Shown piece by piece: positions 41,983-51,518 of a stretch of 64,000 nt of DNA. The notes under the pieces were generated by a model. It was not told the DNA's origin, ran no database searches, and saw only the letters and a program-made list of their open reading frames with translations. The DNA is taken from NCBI GenBank assembly GCA_031401235.1, contig JANNRJ010000002.1, forward strand, positions 62,001-126,000, in the 5' to 3' direction. A program made the position numbers and the translations under genes. Origin of the DNA: UBA3006 sp031401235. GTDB taxonomy: Bacteria > Actinomycetota > Acidimicrobiia > Acidimicrobiales > Ilumatobacteraceae. Positions within the stretch are counted from its first letter, which is position 1. Every line of letters starts with the position of its first letter.

Positions 41983-42351
41983 GTGAGTTCAACAACACTT
42001 CTCAATTTGCACACACAGTGGGCCTGGATTGTGATCATCGCCAATGCGCTGGCAGGCATCTGGGCGCTCGTCGCCCACAAGGTTATTTCGCTTCGCAGTC
42101 GGGCCTTGTGGTGGTTCACCGCGGTCGCCGAATTCACCGTGTTTATTCAAGTAGCGATGGGTGTGATGATGGTCAATCGTGATAAGCGTGATTTTCCTCA
42201 GTTTCACGCTTTTTACGGTTTTGTGGCAATCATGGCCATCGCGGTTATCTATTCGTATCGAGCACAACTGAAGAGCCGACTGTATTTGCTCTACGGATTT
42301 GGCGGGCTTTTCATTATGGGTCTTGCAATTCGAGCGGTCCTCGTCGGATAG
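41983..42351 (+). CDS. Small four-helix membrane protein
   Basis: 122 residues from GTG 41983; an alternative TTG at 41938 overlaps the phosphatase stop (TTGA) and gives 15 more residues. Four hydrophobic segments separated by short loops, with a histidine in HAFYGF. No family recognised. Likely translated as the last gene of the 38513-42351 chain. Confidence 0.6.
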   Translation: MSSTTLLNLHTQWAWIVIIANALAGIWALVAHKVISLRSRALWWFTAVAEFTVFIQVAMGVMMVNRDKRDFPQFHAFYGFVAIMAIAVIYSYRAQLKSRLYLLYGFGGLFIMGLAIRAVLVG

Positions 42352-42369
42352 GTCAACCAAGAAACCGTA

Positions 42370-42375
42370 TAACCT
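42370..42375 (+). promoter_or_regulatory. Candidate leaderless -10 box (TAACCT)
   Basis: TAACCT, 6 nt, ATG 42382. Confidence 0.6.
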
Positions 42376-42381
42376 TCCATC

Positions 42382-43269
42382 ATGTTCCCGATTTTTGTTG
42401 TCAAACAAGGTTATGTCGCCGTAATAACAACTTTTGGTAAGTACCGCCGAATTGTCCGTCCCGGTCTGGGATTTCGAATTCCGTTAATACAGAAAATACA
42501 TTCACGAATATCATTGCAACACCAATCGATGGAACTCTCGTTTCAGGCCATCACCCAAGACCAAGCCAATGTGTACTTCAAGGTGATGCTGCTGTACTCG
42601 GCAATCAACGACGCTGAAGACAGCATCAAAAAAGTGGCATTCAAGTTCATAAATCGGGAGTCGCTTACAATTGCTTTAGTTCGAACCGTGGAAGCAATCA
42701 CTCGTGGATATGTTGCCACGCAACGGCAGGCTGAAATTTTGGGATTGCGCGCGGAAATCGTGTCTGAAGCGAAAAAGCATCTCGACGACACTCTTGCCGA
42801 TTGGGGATACCACCTCATCGATCTTCAACTCAACGACATCACCTTCGACGAAGTAATTACTCGAAGCATGGCCACCGTCGTTGCTAGCGCCAATTTACGA
42901 ACCGCTGCCGTCAACGAGGGAGAGGCGTTGCTGATTCGAGAGACAAAAGCAGCCGAGGCAAAGGGCGCTGCAATTCGCATTACTTCGGAGGCCGAAGCCA
43001 TCGCCTCACAGAAGCGAGGTCAGGGTGTGCGTATGTTTCGCACCGAGGTGGCTGCTGGTTTGGCCGAGGCTTCTCGCACGGTGGAACAGTCTGGTGCAAG
43101 CGAAGCGTTGGTTCTGTTTGCTATGTGGACCGAAACAATTCGTGACGCAGCTGAACACGGACAAGGCAACGTAATATTTCTCGACGGCTCCATCGAAGGC
43201 ATGGAGCATTCGCTGACACGTCTATTGGCGATGAATCAGGCTGCCAAGCTTCCGCTAATTGAGCCTTAG
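42382..43269 (+). CDS. SPFH/band 7 (stomatin-like) protein
   Basis: 295 residues. N-terminal VKQGYVAVITTFGKYRRIVRPGLGFRIPLIQ starts the SPFH domain (~10-170), followed by an Ala/Glu-rich coiled coil (~185-235). No long membrane helix at the start, so attachment is probably peripheral. Such proteins form ring assemblies that control proteases or membrane domains. Convergent, 4-nt stop overlap with pckG. Confidence 0.88.
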   Translation: MFPIFVVKQGYVAVITTFGKYRRIVRPGLGFRIPLIQKIHSRISLQHQSMELSFQAITQDQANVYFKVMLLYSAINDAEDSIKKVAFKFINRESLTIALVRTVEAITRGYVATQRQAEILGLRAEIVSEAKKHLDDTLADWGYHLIDLQLNDITFDEVITRSMATVVASANLRTAAVNEGEALLIRETKAAEAKGAAIRITSEAEAIASQKRGQGVRMFRTEVAAGLAEASRTVEQSGASEALVLFAMWTETIRDAAEHGQGNVIFLDGSIEGMEHSLTRLLAMNQAAKLPLIEP

Positions 43270-45056
43270 TTCAGCGAGCGTTCGAGAGCATCCAAGGATG
43301 CGGTCAGTTGTTGGGGTAAACGGTCACTGAATTTACTGTAATGCTCACGAATTTCTGGGATTGCAGCGCGCCAACCAATGCGATCAACGCTGAGCAGCGC
43401 GTCGAGATCGCTCTCGGAAACATCGAGCCCAGTTACATCCAATGCGTTGTTCGTTGGGAGGAAACCAATTGGCGTCGTGTCTGCCTCACCGCCACCATTG
43501 ACCCGTTCAAAGACCCACTTCAAAACTCGACTGTTCTCGCCGTAACCCGGCCAAATAAATCGACCTTCTTGGTCGCGACGAAACCAATTGACGAAAAATA
43601 TTCGTGGCAATTTATCGGGCGATGTCTTGGTGCCGATGTCCAACCAGTGAGCAAAATAGTCAGCCATGTTGTAACCACAAAATGGCAGCATCGCCATCGG
43701 GTCAAATCGCAATTTGCCAACGGCCCCGTCGGCAGCCGCGGTCGTTTCTGATGCCATGATTGAGCCAAGAAATACGCCGTGATTCCAATCGAATGCCTGA
43801 GTCACAAGTGGAACGGTCGTGCGCCGACGACCACCAAACAGAATTGCCGAAATCGGAACACCGCGAGGATCTTCCCATTCGGGTGCAATTGAAGGGCATT
43901 GCGATGCTGGCGCTGTGAACCTTGCATTGGGATGGGCGGCCGGTGAATCCGATTCGGGAGTCCATGGATTATTTTGCCAATCTGTGGCTCTGGCAGGTTT
44001 GGCGGGAGTCATTCCTTCCCACCACACGTCACCATCCGCAGTGAATGCAGTATTCGTGAATATCGTATTTCCCCACATTGTTTGCATTGCATTTGGGTTG
44101 GTGTCATAGCCAGTACCAGGCGCAACACCAAAAAATCCGGCTTCGGGATTGATCGCGTATAACTGTCCATCGTCACCGAATTTCATCCAGCAAATGTCAT
44201 CGCCTATCGTTTCGGCCTTCCAACCCGGAATCGTCGGCTCCAACATCGCTAAATTTGTCTTGCCACAAGCGGAGGGAAACGCCGCCGCAATGTATTTGGA
44301 CAATCCTTGTGGATTTGTCAGTTTCAAGATGAGCATGTGCTCGGCCAGCCAACCGTTGTCACGGGCCATAACACTGGCAATCCGCAAGGCGAAACACTTC
44401 TTGCCCAGCAATGCGTTGCCACCGTAGCCAGAGCCGTAACTCCAAATTTCGCGGGTCTCGGGGAAGTGCACGACGTACTTGTTGTCGGGATTGCACGGCC
44501 AAGAAGAATCAATTTGGCCAGGTTGGAGCGGCGCGCCGACCGAGTGTACGCAGGGAACCCATTTGTTGTTGCCGAGCACATCAAGTGCGCTACGGCCCAT
44601 GCGCGTCATGATGTGCATGTTCACCGCGACATATGCGCTATCGGTGAGTTGTACTCCAATGTGGGCAATCGGTGACCCGAGTGGCCCCATTGAAAATGGC
44701 ACCACATACATTCGGCGACCGGTCATCGCTCCGGTGAAGTGCGCGGTAAGTTCTGTGCGCATTTCGTTTGGTTCGCGCCAATTATTTGTCGGACCGGCAT
44801 CGATTTGATTCGCCGAACAGATAAACGTGCGATTTTCAACTCTTGCCACATCGCCTGGATCGGAGTGTGCCCAGAAACTATTGGGGCGTTCAGTCTCATC
44901 AAGTTTTATGAAGGTTCCAGATTGGACGAGTTCAGCGCATAGGCGCATGTACTCCTCTTTGCTTCCATCGCACCAATAGACATCTTTGGGCTGAAGAACT
45001 TTTGCCCAGTCACCGACCCATGTCAGTAGCGGTTGGTTTTGTGTCATCTGGTTCAC
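43266..45056 (-). CDS. pckG: Phosphoenolpyruvate carboxykinase (GTP)
   Basis: 596 residues. PEPCK-GTP motifs: SNADGSKEEY-like CDGSKEEYMRLC near 30, kinase-1a FPSACGKTNLAML (~275), metal-binding WMKFGDDGQLYAINPEAGFFGVAPGT, and the R-x-W/ G-loop. Converts oxaloacetate to PEP in gluconeogenesis. Start at GTG 45056 or ATG three codons later. Full length. Confidence 0.95.
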   Translation of the reverse strand: MNQMTQNQPLLTWVGDWAKVLQPKDVYWCDGSKEEYMRLCAELVQSGTFIKLDETERPNSFWAHSDPGDVARVENRTFICSANQIDAGPTNNWREPNEMRTELTAHFTGAMTGRRMYVVPFSMGPLGSPIAHIGVQLTDSAYVAVNMHIMTRMGRSALDVLGNNKWVPCVHSVGAPLQPGQIDSSWPCNPDNKYVVHFPETREIWSYGSGYGGNALLGKKCFALRIASVMARDNGWLAEHMLILKLTNPQGLSKYIAAAFPSACGKTNLAMLEPTIPGWKAETIGDDICWMKFGDDGQLYAINPEAGFFGVAPGTGYDTNPNAMQTMWGNTIFTNTAFTADGDVWWEGMTPAKPARATDWQNNPWTPESDSPAAHPNARFTAPASQCPSIAPEWEDPRGVPISAILFGGRRRTTVPLVTQAFDWNHGVFLGSIMASETTAAADGAVGKLRFDPMAMLPFCGYNMADYFAHWLDIGTKTSPDKLPRIFFVNWFRRDQEGRFIWPGYGENSRVLKWVFERVNGGGEADTTPIGFLPTNNALDVTGLDVSESDLDALLSVDRIGWRAAIPEIREHYSKFSDRLPQQLTASLDALERSLN

Positions 45057-45067
45057 AACGAAGTGTC

Positions 45068-45289
45068 CTAGGCGCCAGGTGTGAGCATGTCGCGCTCTGA
45101 CCCGAGACGTAAGTGAGTTGCCCGACCGGCAGTATCAAGGTCGAACACAACGCGCTGACCTTGTCGCAGCATCCGAAAAATCGATCCTTCAAGCGCTGAC
45201 GGTGAAAGTTCGAATTCTCCGAGGTTTGTGTCGCACAAAACAACGCCATCACCACTTGATGGGTCATAGGCCTTAATGACTCCTTGCAT
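45068..45289 (-). CDS. Small cold-shock-domain-like protein
   Basis: 73 residues; GVIKAYDPSSGDGVVLCDT...FELSPSALEGSIFRMLRQGQRVVFDL resembles a CSD (beta1-beta5), but the RNP1/RNP2 aromatic residues are lost. A good GGAGG lies 8 nt before ATG. Possibly an OB-fold RNA binder. Divergent from fakA. Confidence 0.6.
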   Translation of the reverse strand: MQGVIKAYDPSSGDGVVLCDTNLGEFELSPSALEGSIFRMLRQGQRVVFDLDTAGRATHLRLGSERDMLTPGA

Positions 45290-45362
45290 ATGTGAAAACC
45301 TCCGCGGTCTGGAATGCGCTGGTGAAATCTTGTCAGATCGAGGCGTTTTGGACCATGTTGGG

Positions 45363-45368
45363 TAATCT
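45363..45368 (+). promoter_or_regulatory. Candidate leaderless -10 box (TAATCT)
   Basis: TAATCT, 6 nt, GTG 45375, which decides against the TTG at 45369. Confidence 0.55.
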
Positions 45369-45374
45369 TTGCAG

Positions 45375-47069
45375 GTGCCTGTTCTTGAGCATTTTGGGGC
45401 TGATGCCTTGCGTCACACGCTGATTACCTTCCGTGACACGATGCGTGCCCATGCCGAGGGAATCAACCGACTCAACGTGTATCCAGTCCCAGACGGCGAC
45501 ACCGGTACCAATATGGCCCGCACACTGGACGCTGTTGTGGCCGAATTGGAAGTGGCTGATCTTGCTCTAGAACCTACTTGTGAGGCGATTAGTCATGGTT
45601 CACTGATGGGTGCACGCGGTAATAGCGGCGTGATTCTGAGTCAAATTCTGCGCGGGTTGTCTTCCATATTGCGCACCGCCGGAAATGCCGGGGCGTCAAA
45701 AGTCGCCGATGCGTTAAAGGCCGCTTCGGACGCAGCCTATGAGGCAGTTCTCCGACCGATTGAAGGAACAATTCTGACGGTGATCCGCGAAACTGCCGAT
45801 GCCGCTCAGCGGGCAGCATCAGATGGAGCAACTTTGGCGGCAATGTTGCGAGTGGCCCGAGTGGCAGGTCGAACGGCACTTGCCAACACTCCCGAACAAC
45901 TTGCGGTACTAAAAGATGCCGGAGTGGTGGATGCCGGAGGCGCTGGCTTCATGCTGTTCATGGACTCGGCGATTCACGTAGTGGATGGTGAACCATTGCC
46001 CGAACCTGAACTTATAACCGGCCCAACTGCCGAACAGCTTGATGCAGTAATGCATCGAGGAGCAGATTCTGGTGAGGTTGATGTAAGTGAGTTGCGTTAC
46101 GAGGTGATGTTCTTATTGGACCTCGTCGATGTAAATGCCAAGGCCTTTAAGTCGGCGTGGGGAGACATCGGTGACTCCATAGTGGTTGTCGGTGGTGACG
46201 GCCTGTATAACTGCCATATTCACACCAATGACATCGGTGCAGCAATTGAGGCACCGCTTCAACTCGGCGGTCGACCGCATCGAATTCGAGTCACCGACTT
46301 GTTTGAAGAAGTCGCAGAGGAACATGTTGCTCGAGAGGCCACTCTTGGAATCGCGGTGAGAGACGAAGGTGCTCGCAAACACCTCGCCAGCTCGGCCCTC
46401 CCGCCCGTGACGTGTGCGGTTGTCGCGGTGTGTAGTGGCGATGGTTTGGCCGAACTATTTGGTCAAATGGGTGTGCATGGCGTCGTAACCGGCGGTCAAA
46501 CGATGAACCCTTCCACTTCCGAGTTGCTCGACGCCGTCGAGCACATGAATGCCGAGCAAGTGGTCATTTTGCCGAACAACAAGAACATCATCGCAGTGGC
46601 AAATCAAGTGAACTCACTGACGTCCAAAGATGTACAGGTAGTTCCCACGTGTTCGATGCCGGAGGCGCTCGCCGCACTGGTGTTCTACGACCCGGAGGCA
46701 AGTGCGCACGACAATGCCATAATCATGACAAATGCCGCTCAATCAATGTCCACCGGCGAAGTCACCCAAGCCGTGCGCGATTCCAAGACCGATGTTGGTG
46801 CCGTCCACAGCGGGGACTGGATTGGACTTGTGCGCGGAGATGGGATTGTTTCCATTGGCAGCACAGAAGTAGGGGCCGCCACCGCATTGCTTGATCGCCT
46901 CATCACCGAAGGTCGCCGAGAATTATTGACGATCATTACCGGTGCCGATGCAACCGCGGCAATGACGACCGAACTTTGCGATTATGTCGCCGAGCATCAT
47001 TCTCATGTCGAGGTTGAGGTGCATGCTGGAGGACAGCCGTTGTATCCGTTTCTATTCGGCGTGGAGTGA
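45375..47069 (+). CDS. DAK2/FakA-like fatty acid kinase subunit (YloV family)
   Basis: 564 residues from GTG 45375 (see the -10 box). N-terminal DhaL-type domain with NVYPVPDGDTGTNM and ARGNSGVILSQILRG, middle domain, and C-terminal FakA-type domain (VVTGGQTMNPST, ILPNNKNI). FakA phosphorylates FakB-bound fatty acids. FakB is not present in the window. Overlaps recG by 4 nt (GTGA). Confidence 0.88.
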   Translation: MPVLEHFGADALRHTLITFRDTMRAHAEGINRLNVYPVPDGDTGTNMARTLDAVVAELEVADLALEPTCEAISHGSLMGARGNSGVILSQILRGLSSILRTAGNAGASKVADALKAASDAAYEAVLRPIEGTILTVIRETADAAQRAASDGATLAAMLRVARVAGRTALANTPEQLAVLKDAGVVDAGGAGFMLFMDSAIHVVDGEPLPEPELITGPTAEQLDAVMHRGADSGEVDVSELRYEVMFLLDLVDVNAKAFKSAWGDIGDSIVVVGGDGLYNCHIHTNDIGAAIEAPLQLGGRPHRIRVTDLFEEVAEEHVAREATLGIAVRDEGARKHLASSALPPVTCAVVAVCSGDGLAELFGQMGVHGVVTGGQTMNPSTSELLDAVEHMNAEQVVILPNNKNIIAVANQVNSLTSKDVQVVPTCSMPEALAALVFYDPEASAHDNAIIMTNAAQSMSTGEVTQAVRDSKTDVGAVHSGDWIGLVRGDGIVSIGSTEVGAATALLDRLITEGRRELLTIITGADATAAMTTELCDYVAEHHSHVEVEVHAGGQPLYPFLFGVE

Positions 47070-49201
47070 TTTCACCAATTTCCCTTCGCGAACTGGCGGC
47101 CATCGATGTCGAAGTTCTAAAGGGTGTTGGCGAAAAGCGTAAAAAGTCACTTCGTGACTTCGGAATTGAAAATGTCCTCGATTTGCTCACCACATATCCC
47201 CGTCGATGGGTCGATCGCACTGCCGAAGCACAAGTAAAAGATCTGGTTCCGGGCCAAGAGGCACTTGTGCTGGTGGAGATTCGCAAGGTTTCCAAGCGTC
47301 CGATGAAAGGAGGTCGCAGCATGGTTTCCGTGCAAGTCGGCGATGACTCTGGCGGACTTTCTGCGGTGTTCTTTAACCAGCCGTGGCGGGCCAAGCAACT
47401 TGTTGAGGGATTGCAAGTGGCGATGTTTGGCAAGGCTGACCTATTTCGTGGCGCATTGCAAATGACAAATCCAATTGTGGATCTCATCGGTGATCGAACC
47501 GGACGCATCGTGGCGATCTATCCGCAAAGCGAAAAGGCCAATTTGAGTACTTGGGAAATCGCTGGCTGGGTGGAAAATGCTCTGGAGCGATGCAAGGCCC
47601 GCGGTATTTGTGATCCCGTGCCGGTTGATGTTCTTGATCAGCACGAACTGGCGACCCGTGCACAGGCGCTGTGGGGTATTCACTTGCCAGAAAGCATTCA
47701 TGCCAAAGATCTTGCCCGTCGACGACTGGCATTTGATGAATTGCTACGAGTGCAGTTGGTGCTTGTTGGACGCAAACGTTCATTCGAACGCGACTCGACT
47801 GGCATTCGTCACAAAGTAGAGGGCGAGCATCTGTTGCGATTCGAACAAGCGTTGCCATTTCCGCTTACTCAAGCCCAACACCGAGTGATCCATGAAATTA
47901 CGGCCGACCTCGCCGGTCCACATCCAATGCATCGCTTGTTGCAAGGAGATGTTGGAAGTGGAAAGACAATAGTTGCGGTTGCGGCGATGCTTGTCGCCGT
48001 GCAAGGAGCTCATCAAGGGGCGCTCATGGCTCCGACCGAAGTTCTGGCCGAACAACACTTTTCGAGCATCAGTGAAATGTTGGTGGGACTACAAGTTCCC
48101 GACCCAGGCAACCTCTTCGGTGACCGACAATTACGAGTCGAGTTGCTCACCAGTCGAATTACTGGCGAGCGGCGGCGTGAATTGCTTTCCGATCTTGCCG
48201 CAGGAACTATCGACATAGTGATTGGCACCCATGCCCTGATTCAAGATCAGGTTCAGTTCCACAGTCTTGGCGTTGTCGTGGTCGACGAACAACACCGCTT
48301 CGGAGTCGAACAGCGAGCCGCTCTGCGTAGCAAAGGCGGTAGTTCGAGTACAAACACCACGCCTGATGTGTTGGTGATGACGGCGACACCGATCCCGCGG
48401 ACTGCGGCGATGACGGTATATGGCGATCTAGACGTGAGCGTGCTGGATGAACTACCACCTGGCCGGACACCGATCACCACCAAATGGGCGGCGGGTCCGT
48501 TGCTCGAAGCCTTGATGTGGACCGACGTGCGTGAAGCCATCAGGGCAGGGCAACAGGCGTACGTGGTTTGTCCAATGATTGAAGAAAGCGACAAAATGGA
48601 GGTTGCCGCGGCCGAAGAGATTTATCAGCACTTACAACACGATGAGCTAAGCGGACTGCGAATTGGGTTGTTGCATGGGCGAATGTCTTCGCCAGAAAAA
48701 GACTTAGTGATGACGGCATTTCGCAATCGGAAACTAGATGTGCTTGTCGCCACCACCGTGATTGAAGTTGGCGTAGACGTTCCAAATGCGACCGTAATGG
48801 TGGTGTTGGATGCGGATCGATTCGGCATCGCCCAATTGCATCAATTGCGCGGCCGAGTTGGACGTGGTTCGATTGCATCCACTTGCTGGTTGCAAACCAA
48901 AGATCCGGACGTCGGTTCACCACGAGTGGATGCGCTAGTGAACTCGACCGATGGTTTTGTGCTCGCCGAAATTGATCTTGAACTTCGCGGTGAAGGCACA
49001 CTGATGAACTCCATTCAAAAGGGTCGCAGTGATCTAAAATTGGCGTCGCTTAGACGTGATCGCGATCTCATCGACATTGCCCGAGAGGCGGCATTTCAAA
49101 TCATCGATGCTGACCCGACGTTGTCCACACATCTCGAATTGCGTGACGAGTTGGATCTATTGCTTTCCCGAGAAGATGAAGAGTTCCTATTTAAGAGTTA
49201 G
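47066..49201 (+). CDS. recG: ATP-dependent DNA helicase RecG
   Basis: 711 residues. N-terminal wedge OB-fold (~60-150), then SF2 helicase: GDVGSGKTIVA (Walker A), DEQHRFG (motif II), MTATPIPRT (III), and VIEVGVDVPNATVMVV and QLRGRVGRG (VI). It rescues stalled forks. GTG 47066. Stop overlaps the convergent zinc-ribbon gene by 4 nt (TTAG). Confidence 0.95.
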   Translation: MISPISLRELAAIDVEVLKGVGEKRKKSLRDFGIENVLDLLTTYPRRWVDRTAEAQVKDLVPGQEALVLVEIRKVSKRPMKGGRSMVSVQVGDDSGGLSAVFFNQPWRAKQLVEGLQVAMFGKADLFRGALQMTNPIVDLIGDRTGRIVAIYPQSEKANLSTWEIAGWVENALERCKARGICDPVPVDVLDQHELATRAQALWGIHLPESIHAKDLARRRLAFDELLRVQLVLVGRKRSFERDSTGIRHKVEGEHLLRFEQALPFPLTQAQHRVIHEITADLAGPHPMHRLLQGDVGSGKTIVAVAAMLVAVQGAHQGALMAPTEVLAEQHFSSISEMLVGLQVPDPGNLFGDRQLRVELLTSRITGERRRELLSDLAAGTIDIVIGTHALIQDQVQFHSLGVVVVDEQHRFGVEQRAALRSKGGSSSTNTTPDVLVMTATPIPRTAAMTVYGDLDVSVLDELPPGRTPITTKWAAGPLLEALMWTDVREAIRAGQQAYVVCPMIEESDKMEVAAAEEIYQHLQHDELSGLRIGLLHGRMSSPEKDLVMTAFRNRKLDVLVATTVIEVGVDVPNATVMVVLDADRFGIAQLHQLRGRVGRGSIASTCWLQTKDPDVGSPRVDALVNSTDGFVLAEIDLELRGEGTLMNSIQKGRSDLKLASLRRDRDLIDIAREAAFQIIDADPTLSTHLELRDELDLLLSREDEEFLFKS

Positions 49202-49410
49202 TCGCCGAGTGGTGGTAACTCAATATCCCAACGATCTAGGCAGTCGCTGCATCGGTAGGCAACTATGTCGCCGGCCAACCATTGGTCGTCTTCACGAGTT
49301 GGGGTCAGTAGGTGGGCTTGACCGCCGCAGTCAACGCAGATTATGGACTCTGTTGGTGCTTCCGCCGGACCGTCAAAACATTCATTGTCCGCGGAGTCCA
49401 TGGCAGTCAT
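49198..49410 (-). CDS. Small zinc-ribbon protein
   Basis: 70 residues from ATG 49410, chosen because it overlaps the GNAT stop as TAATG (the frame runs 10 codons further). Two Cys pairs, CVDCGG and CSDC, 30 residues apart, suggest one zinc site. Function unknown; last of a three-gene operon. Confidence 0.65.
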   Translation of the reverse strand: MTAMDSADNECFDGPAEAPTESIICVDCGGQAHLLTPTREDDQWLAGDIVAYRCSDCLDRWDIELPPLGD

Positions 49411-49910
49411 TAAACCAGCGATTCGGGTTCGAATTGCCAATGAAGGTATAGGGAAGGCGTTGCCTCTGTGCCACAGTGAATCATCTCGCCGTGCGATTGA
49501 ACGGCCCCAATTTTTGCCGACAATTTGAGCATCAAAAGGTTATTTGAGTGGACCAGCCAGTTTGCCGCTTCCTTGGGTGCCGTGGGGGTGAGGCGTGCAA
49601 GAGTCAAGGTAAGCATTTGGCTCCCTATGGCTGTCGATCGGTAGTTGTGTTCGACGAGAAGCCCTGGTAAATACCAAGTCAACGGTGCAACTCGCATGTA
49701 TCCGGCTACTGCGACAAGTCGGCCATCTAGTTCACCGATCAGGAGTTCGGCATTGTCGTTTTTTGGGTCGCGATACCAGTACCAAGCGTTTCTGATCGCC
49801 CACGTCTCAACATCTAAGACCCAGCATGGCGCATCTTTGGTTCGCTCAATTCGGCTGAGCCTGGAAACATCGGTGGCGACCGCTTTACGTACTCGCAGTT
49901 GAGAACTCAG
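49410..49910 (-). CDS. GNAT-family acetyltransferase with non-standard (CTG) start
   Basis: 166 residues if it starts at CTG 49910. The frame is open upstream to a stop at 49958-49956, yet has no ATG, GTG or TTG before 49697, where only the last third of the domain would be made. The protein shows a complete GNAT fold: N-terminal LRVRKAVATDVSRLSRIE, beta strands AELLIGELDGRLVAVAGYM, acetyl-CoA loop YRSTAIGSQML and the C-terminal NNLLMLKLSAKIGA. CTG 49910 overlaps the upstream stop (CTGA), and AGGGCG lies 8 nt before it. ATT 49928 or CTG 49898 are alternatives. Substrate unknown. Confidence 0.7.
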   Translation of the reverse strand: MSSQLRVRKAVATDVSRLSRIERTKDAPCWVLDVETWAIRNAWYWYRDPKNDNAELLIGELDGRLVAVAGYMRVAPLTWYLPGLLVEHNYRSTAIGSQMLTLTLARLTPTAPKEAANWLVHSNNLLMLKLSAKIGAVQSHGEMIHCGTEATPSLYLHWQFEPESLV

Positions 49911-50383
49911 AGATGGTTCGCCCTGAATTTCAGAACTGCAGCTATGCGGGCGGGATCAAGGACTCCGGTTGCAACACGTGGTCGGCTGGCGTCAACAAAG
50001 GCATCGACTTCGTCAAAGTCATTTGTTGCGAGCGCATGAATAGATACTTCGTGGAGATCAGCGACAAATTGCCGACGGCGGTTGAATGGCCAGTCAGCTA
50101 TAAAGGCAATATCACCAAGATCGCCGGCTGAGACATCGTCTGACATCAAAGACTTGATTGCCGCACCTAGGAGTATCGCTAGGCGGTGGGTTCCGTCGAA
50201 AGCTGCAAGCCGATCGGCCCTGGCGAATACCAGTAATGCGCCACTCGTCGCGCGAACAAAGGTACCCCGAGCCTCGGCTTGGGCAAGTACATCGGTGCGG
50301 AAGCGCGCAAGATCTGATGCAGCCCACACATGGTCGGTGGTGGAACCCTTCACAGCAACTAGTGTATCAAGATTTTGGTACAT
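49907..50383 (-). CDS. Hypothetical protein, first gene of GNAT operon
   Basis: 158 residues, no family recognised. Mixed alpha/beta with a hydrophobic core (GALLVFARADRLAAF, LGDIAFIADWPF) and no signal or membrane segment. ATG 50383; the stop overlaps the GNAT start by 4 nt, so it is translated with it. May modify the same target as the acetyltransferase. Confidence 0.6.
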   Translation of the reverse strand: MYQNLDTLVAVKGSTTDHVWAASDLARFRTDVLAQAEARGTFVRATSGALLVFARADRLAAFDGTHRLAILLGAAIKSLMSDDVSAGDLGDIAFIADWPFNRRRQFVADLHEVSIHALATNDFDEVDAFVDASRPRVATGVLDPARIAAVLKFRANHL

Positions 50384-50497
50384 TGCAAGTATCGTCGTCT
50401 ACGCCTGTTGAGCCGAATGGGATCCATATGAAAACTAAATCCCCAACAGGTAAGTCCTTATAAATCTATAAATTCGTAGGAGCAATAGCGTGAGACT

Positions 50498-51037
50498 ATG
50501 CGCATAGTGGCGGGCGAGTTGCGTGGTCGAAGAATCATCGCACCCGCGGGCACAGTCACCCGACCAACGACCGATAAGGCGCGTCAAGCCACCTTCAATG
50601 CATTGGGAAGTTTGAATGTGATCGTCGGCGCCCGTGTGATCGACTTGTTCGCTGGTAGCGGCGCACTTGGCATCGAGGCTCTCTCTCGTGGCGCAGCGCA
50701 TTGCACCTTCATCGAACGTGATCGTTTCGCACTTGATGCGCTACGGGCAAACATTGAAACTCTTGAATTGGGTGAGCGAACCAGCGTCATTCGCGGTGAT
50801 GTATTGGGGTTTGTCAACACGGCTGGCGACGCCACTTTGGTACTTGCCGATCCGCCGTATAACTTTGTCCAGTGGTCCGAGTTGTTGAATAGTTTGACCG
50901 CGTCACTGGTAGTTGCCGAAAGTGATCGAGAACTCACGTCCGAAATTGCCGATTGCATTGACTGGCAAGTGATTCGTACCAAACGCTACGGACGAGCGTA
51001 TGTCACCTTTATTCAGCGGATACCGTACAGATCATGA
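50498..51037 (+). CDS. rsmD: 16S rRNA (guanine966-N2)-methyltransferase RsmD
   Basis: 179 residues. RIVAGELRGRRI start, SAM site DLFAGSGALGIEALSRGA, catalytic DPPYNF. Methylates G966 of 16S rRNA. ATGA overlap with coaD. Confidence 0.93.
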   Translation: MRIVAGELRGRRIIAPAGTVTRPTTDKARQATFNALGSLNVIVGARVIDLFAGSGALGIEALSRGAAHCTFIERDRFALDALRANIETLELGERTSVIRGDVLGFVNTAGDATLVLADPPYNFVQWSELLNSLTASLVVAESDRELTSEIADCIDWQVIRTKRYGRAYVTFIQRIPYRS

Positions 51038-51507
51038 TTGCGTTGTATCCCGGTAGTTTTGACCCAATTCATTTGGGTCATGTCGATACCGTCGAACAGG
51101 CTGCATCACTTTTTGGTGAAGTTGTTGTTGCGGTCATCCATAATCCGGATAAATCAACCGGACTGTTTGATATCGATGAGCGAGTTGCGCTGGCCATGAC
51201 CGCCTTGGCCCATGTTCGCGGTGTGCGGGTGGAAGCATTCGCCGGACTTGCCATTGATGCCGCGGAAATGGTGCAGGCAAATTGCATTGTTAAGAGCGCG
51301 CGGAATGCGAGTGACTTCGAAATTGAACAACAAATGGCGAACACCAATTATTCAGTAAGTGGGATTCGCACGGTCGTAATGCTCGCCTTGCCGGGCCACA
51401 GTTTCATTAGTAGTCGGTATATTCGAGAAATTGCCGCCTTTAGCGGCGACGTGTCCACATTGGTTCCGGTCAATGTTGATAACGCGATTCGGGCAAAATA
51501 CAAGTAG
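51034..51507 (+). CDS. coaD: Phosphopantetheine adenylyltransferase
   Basis: 157 residues. YPGSFDPIHLGH (HxGH nucleotidyltransferase motif) and ISSRYIRE (ISSTxxR variant). Penultimate step of CoA synthesis. Full length, overlaps rsmD by 4 nt. Confidence 0.95.
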   Translation: MIALYPGSFDPIHLGHVDTVEQAASLFGEVVVAVIHNPDKSTGLFDIDERVALAMTALAHVRGVRVEAFAGLAIDAAEMVQANCIVKSARNASDFEIEQQMANTNYSVSGIRTVVMLALPGHSFISSRYIREIAAFSGDVSTLVPVNVDNAIRAKYK

Positions 51508-51518
51508 AGGGTAGAAAT

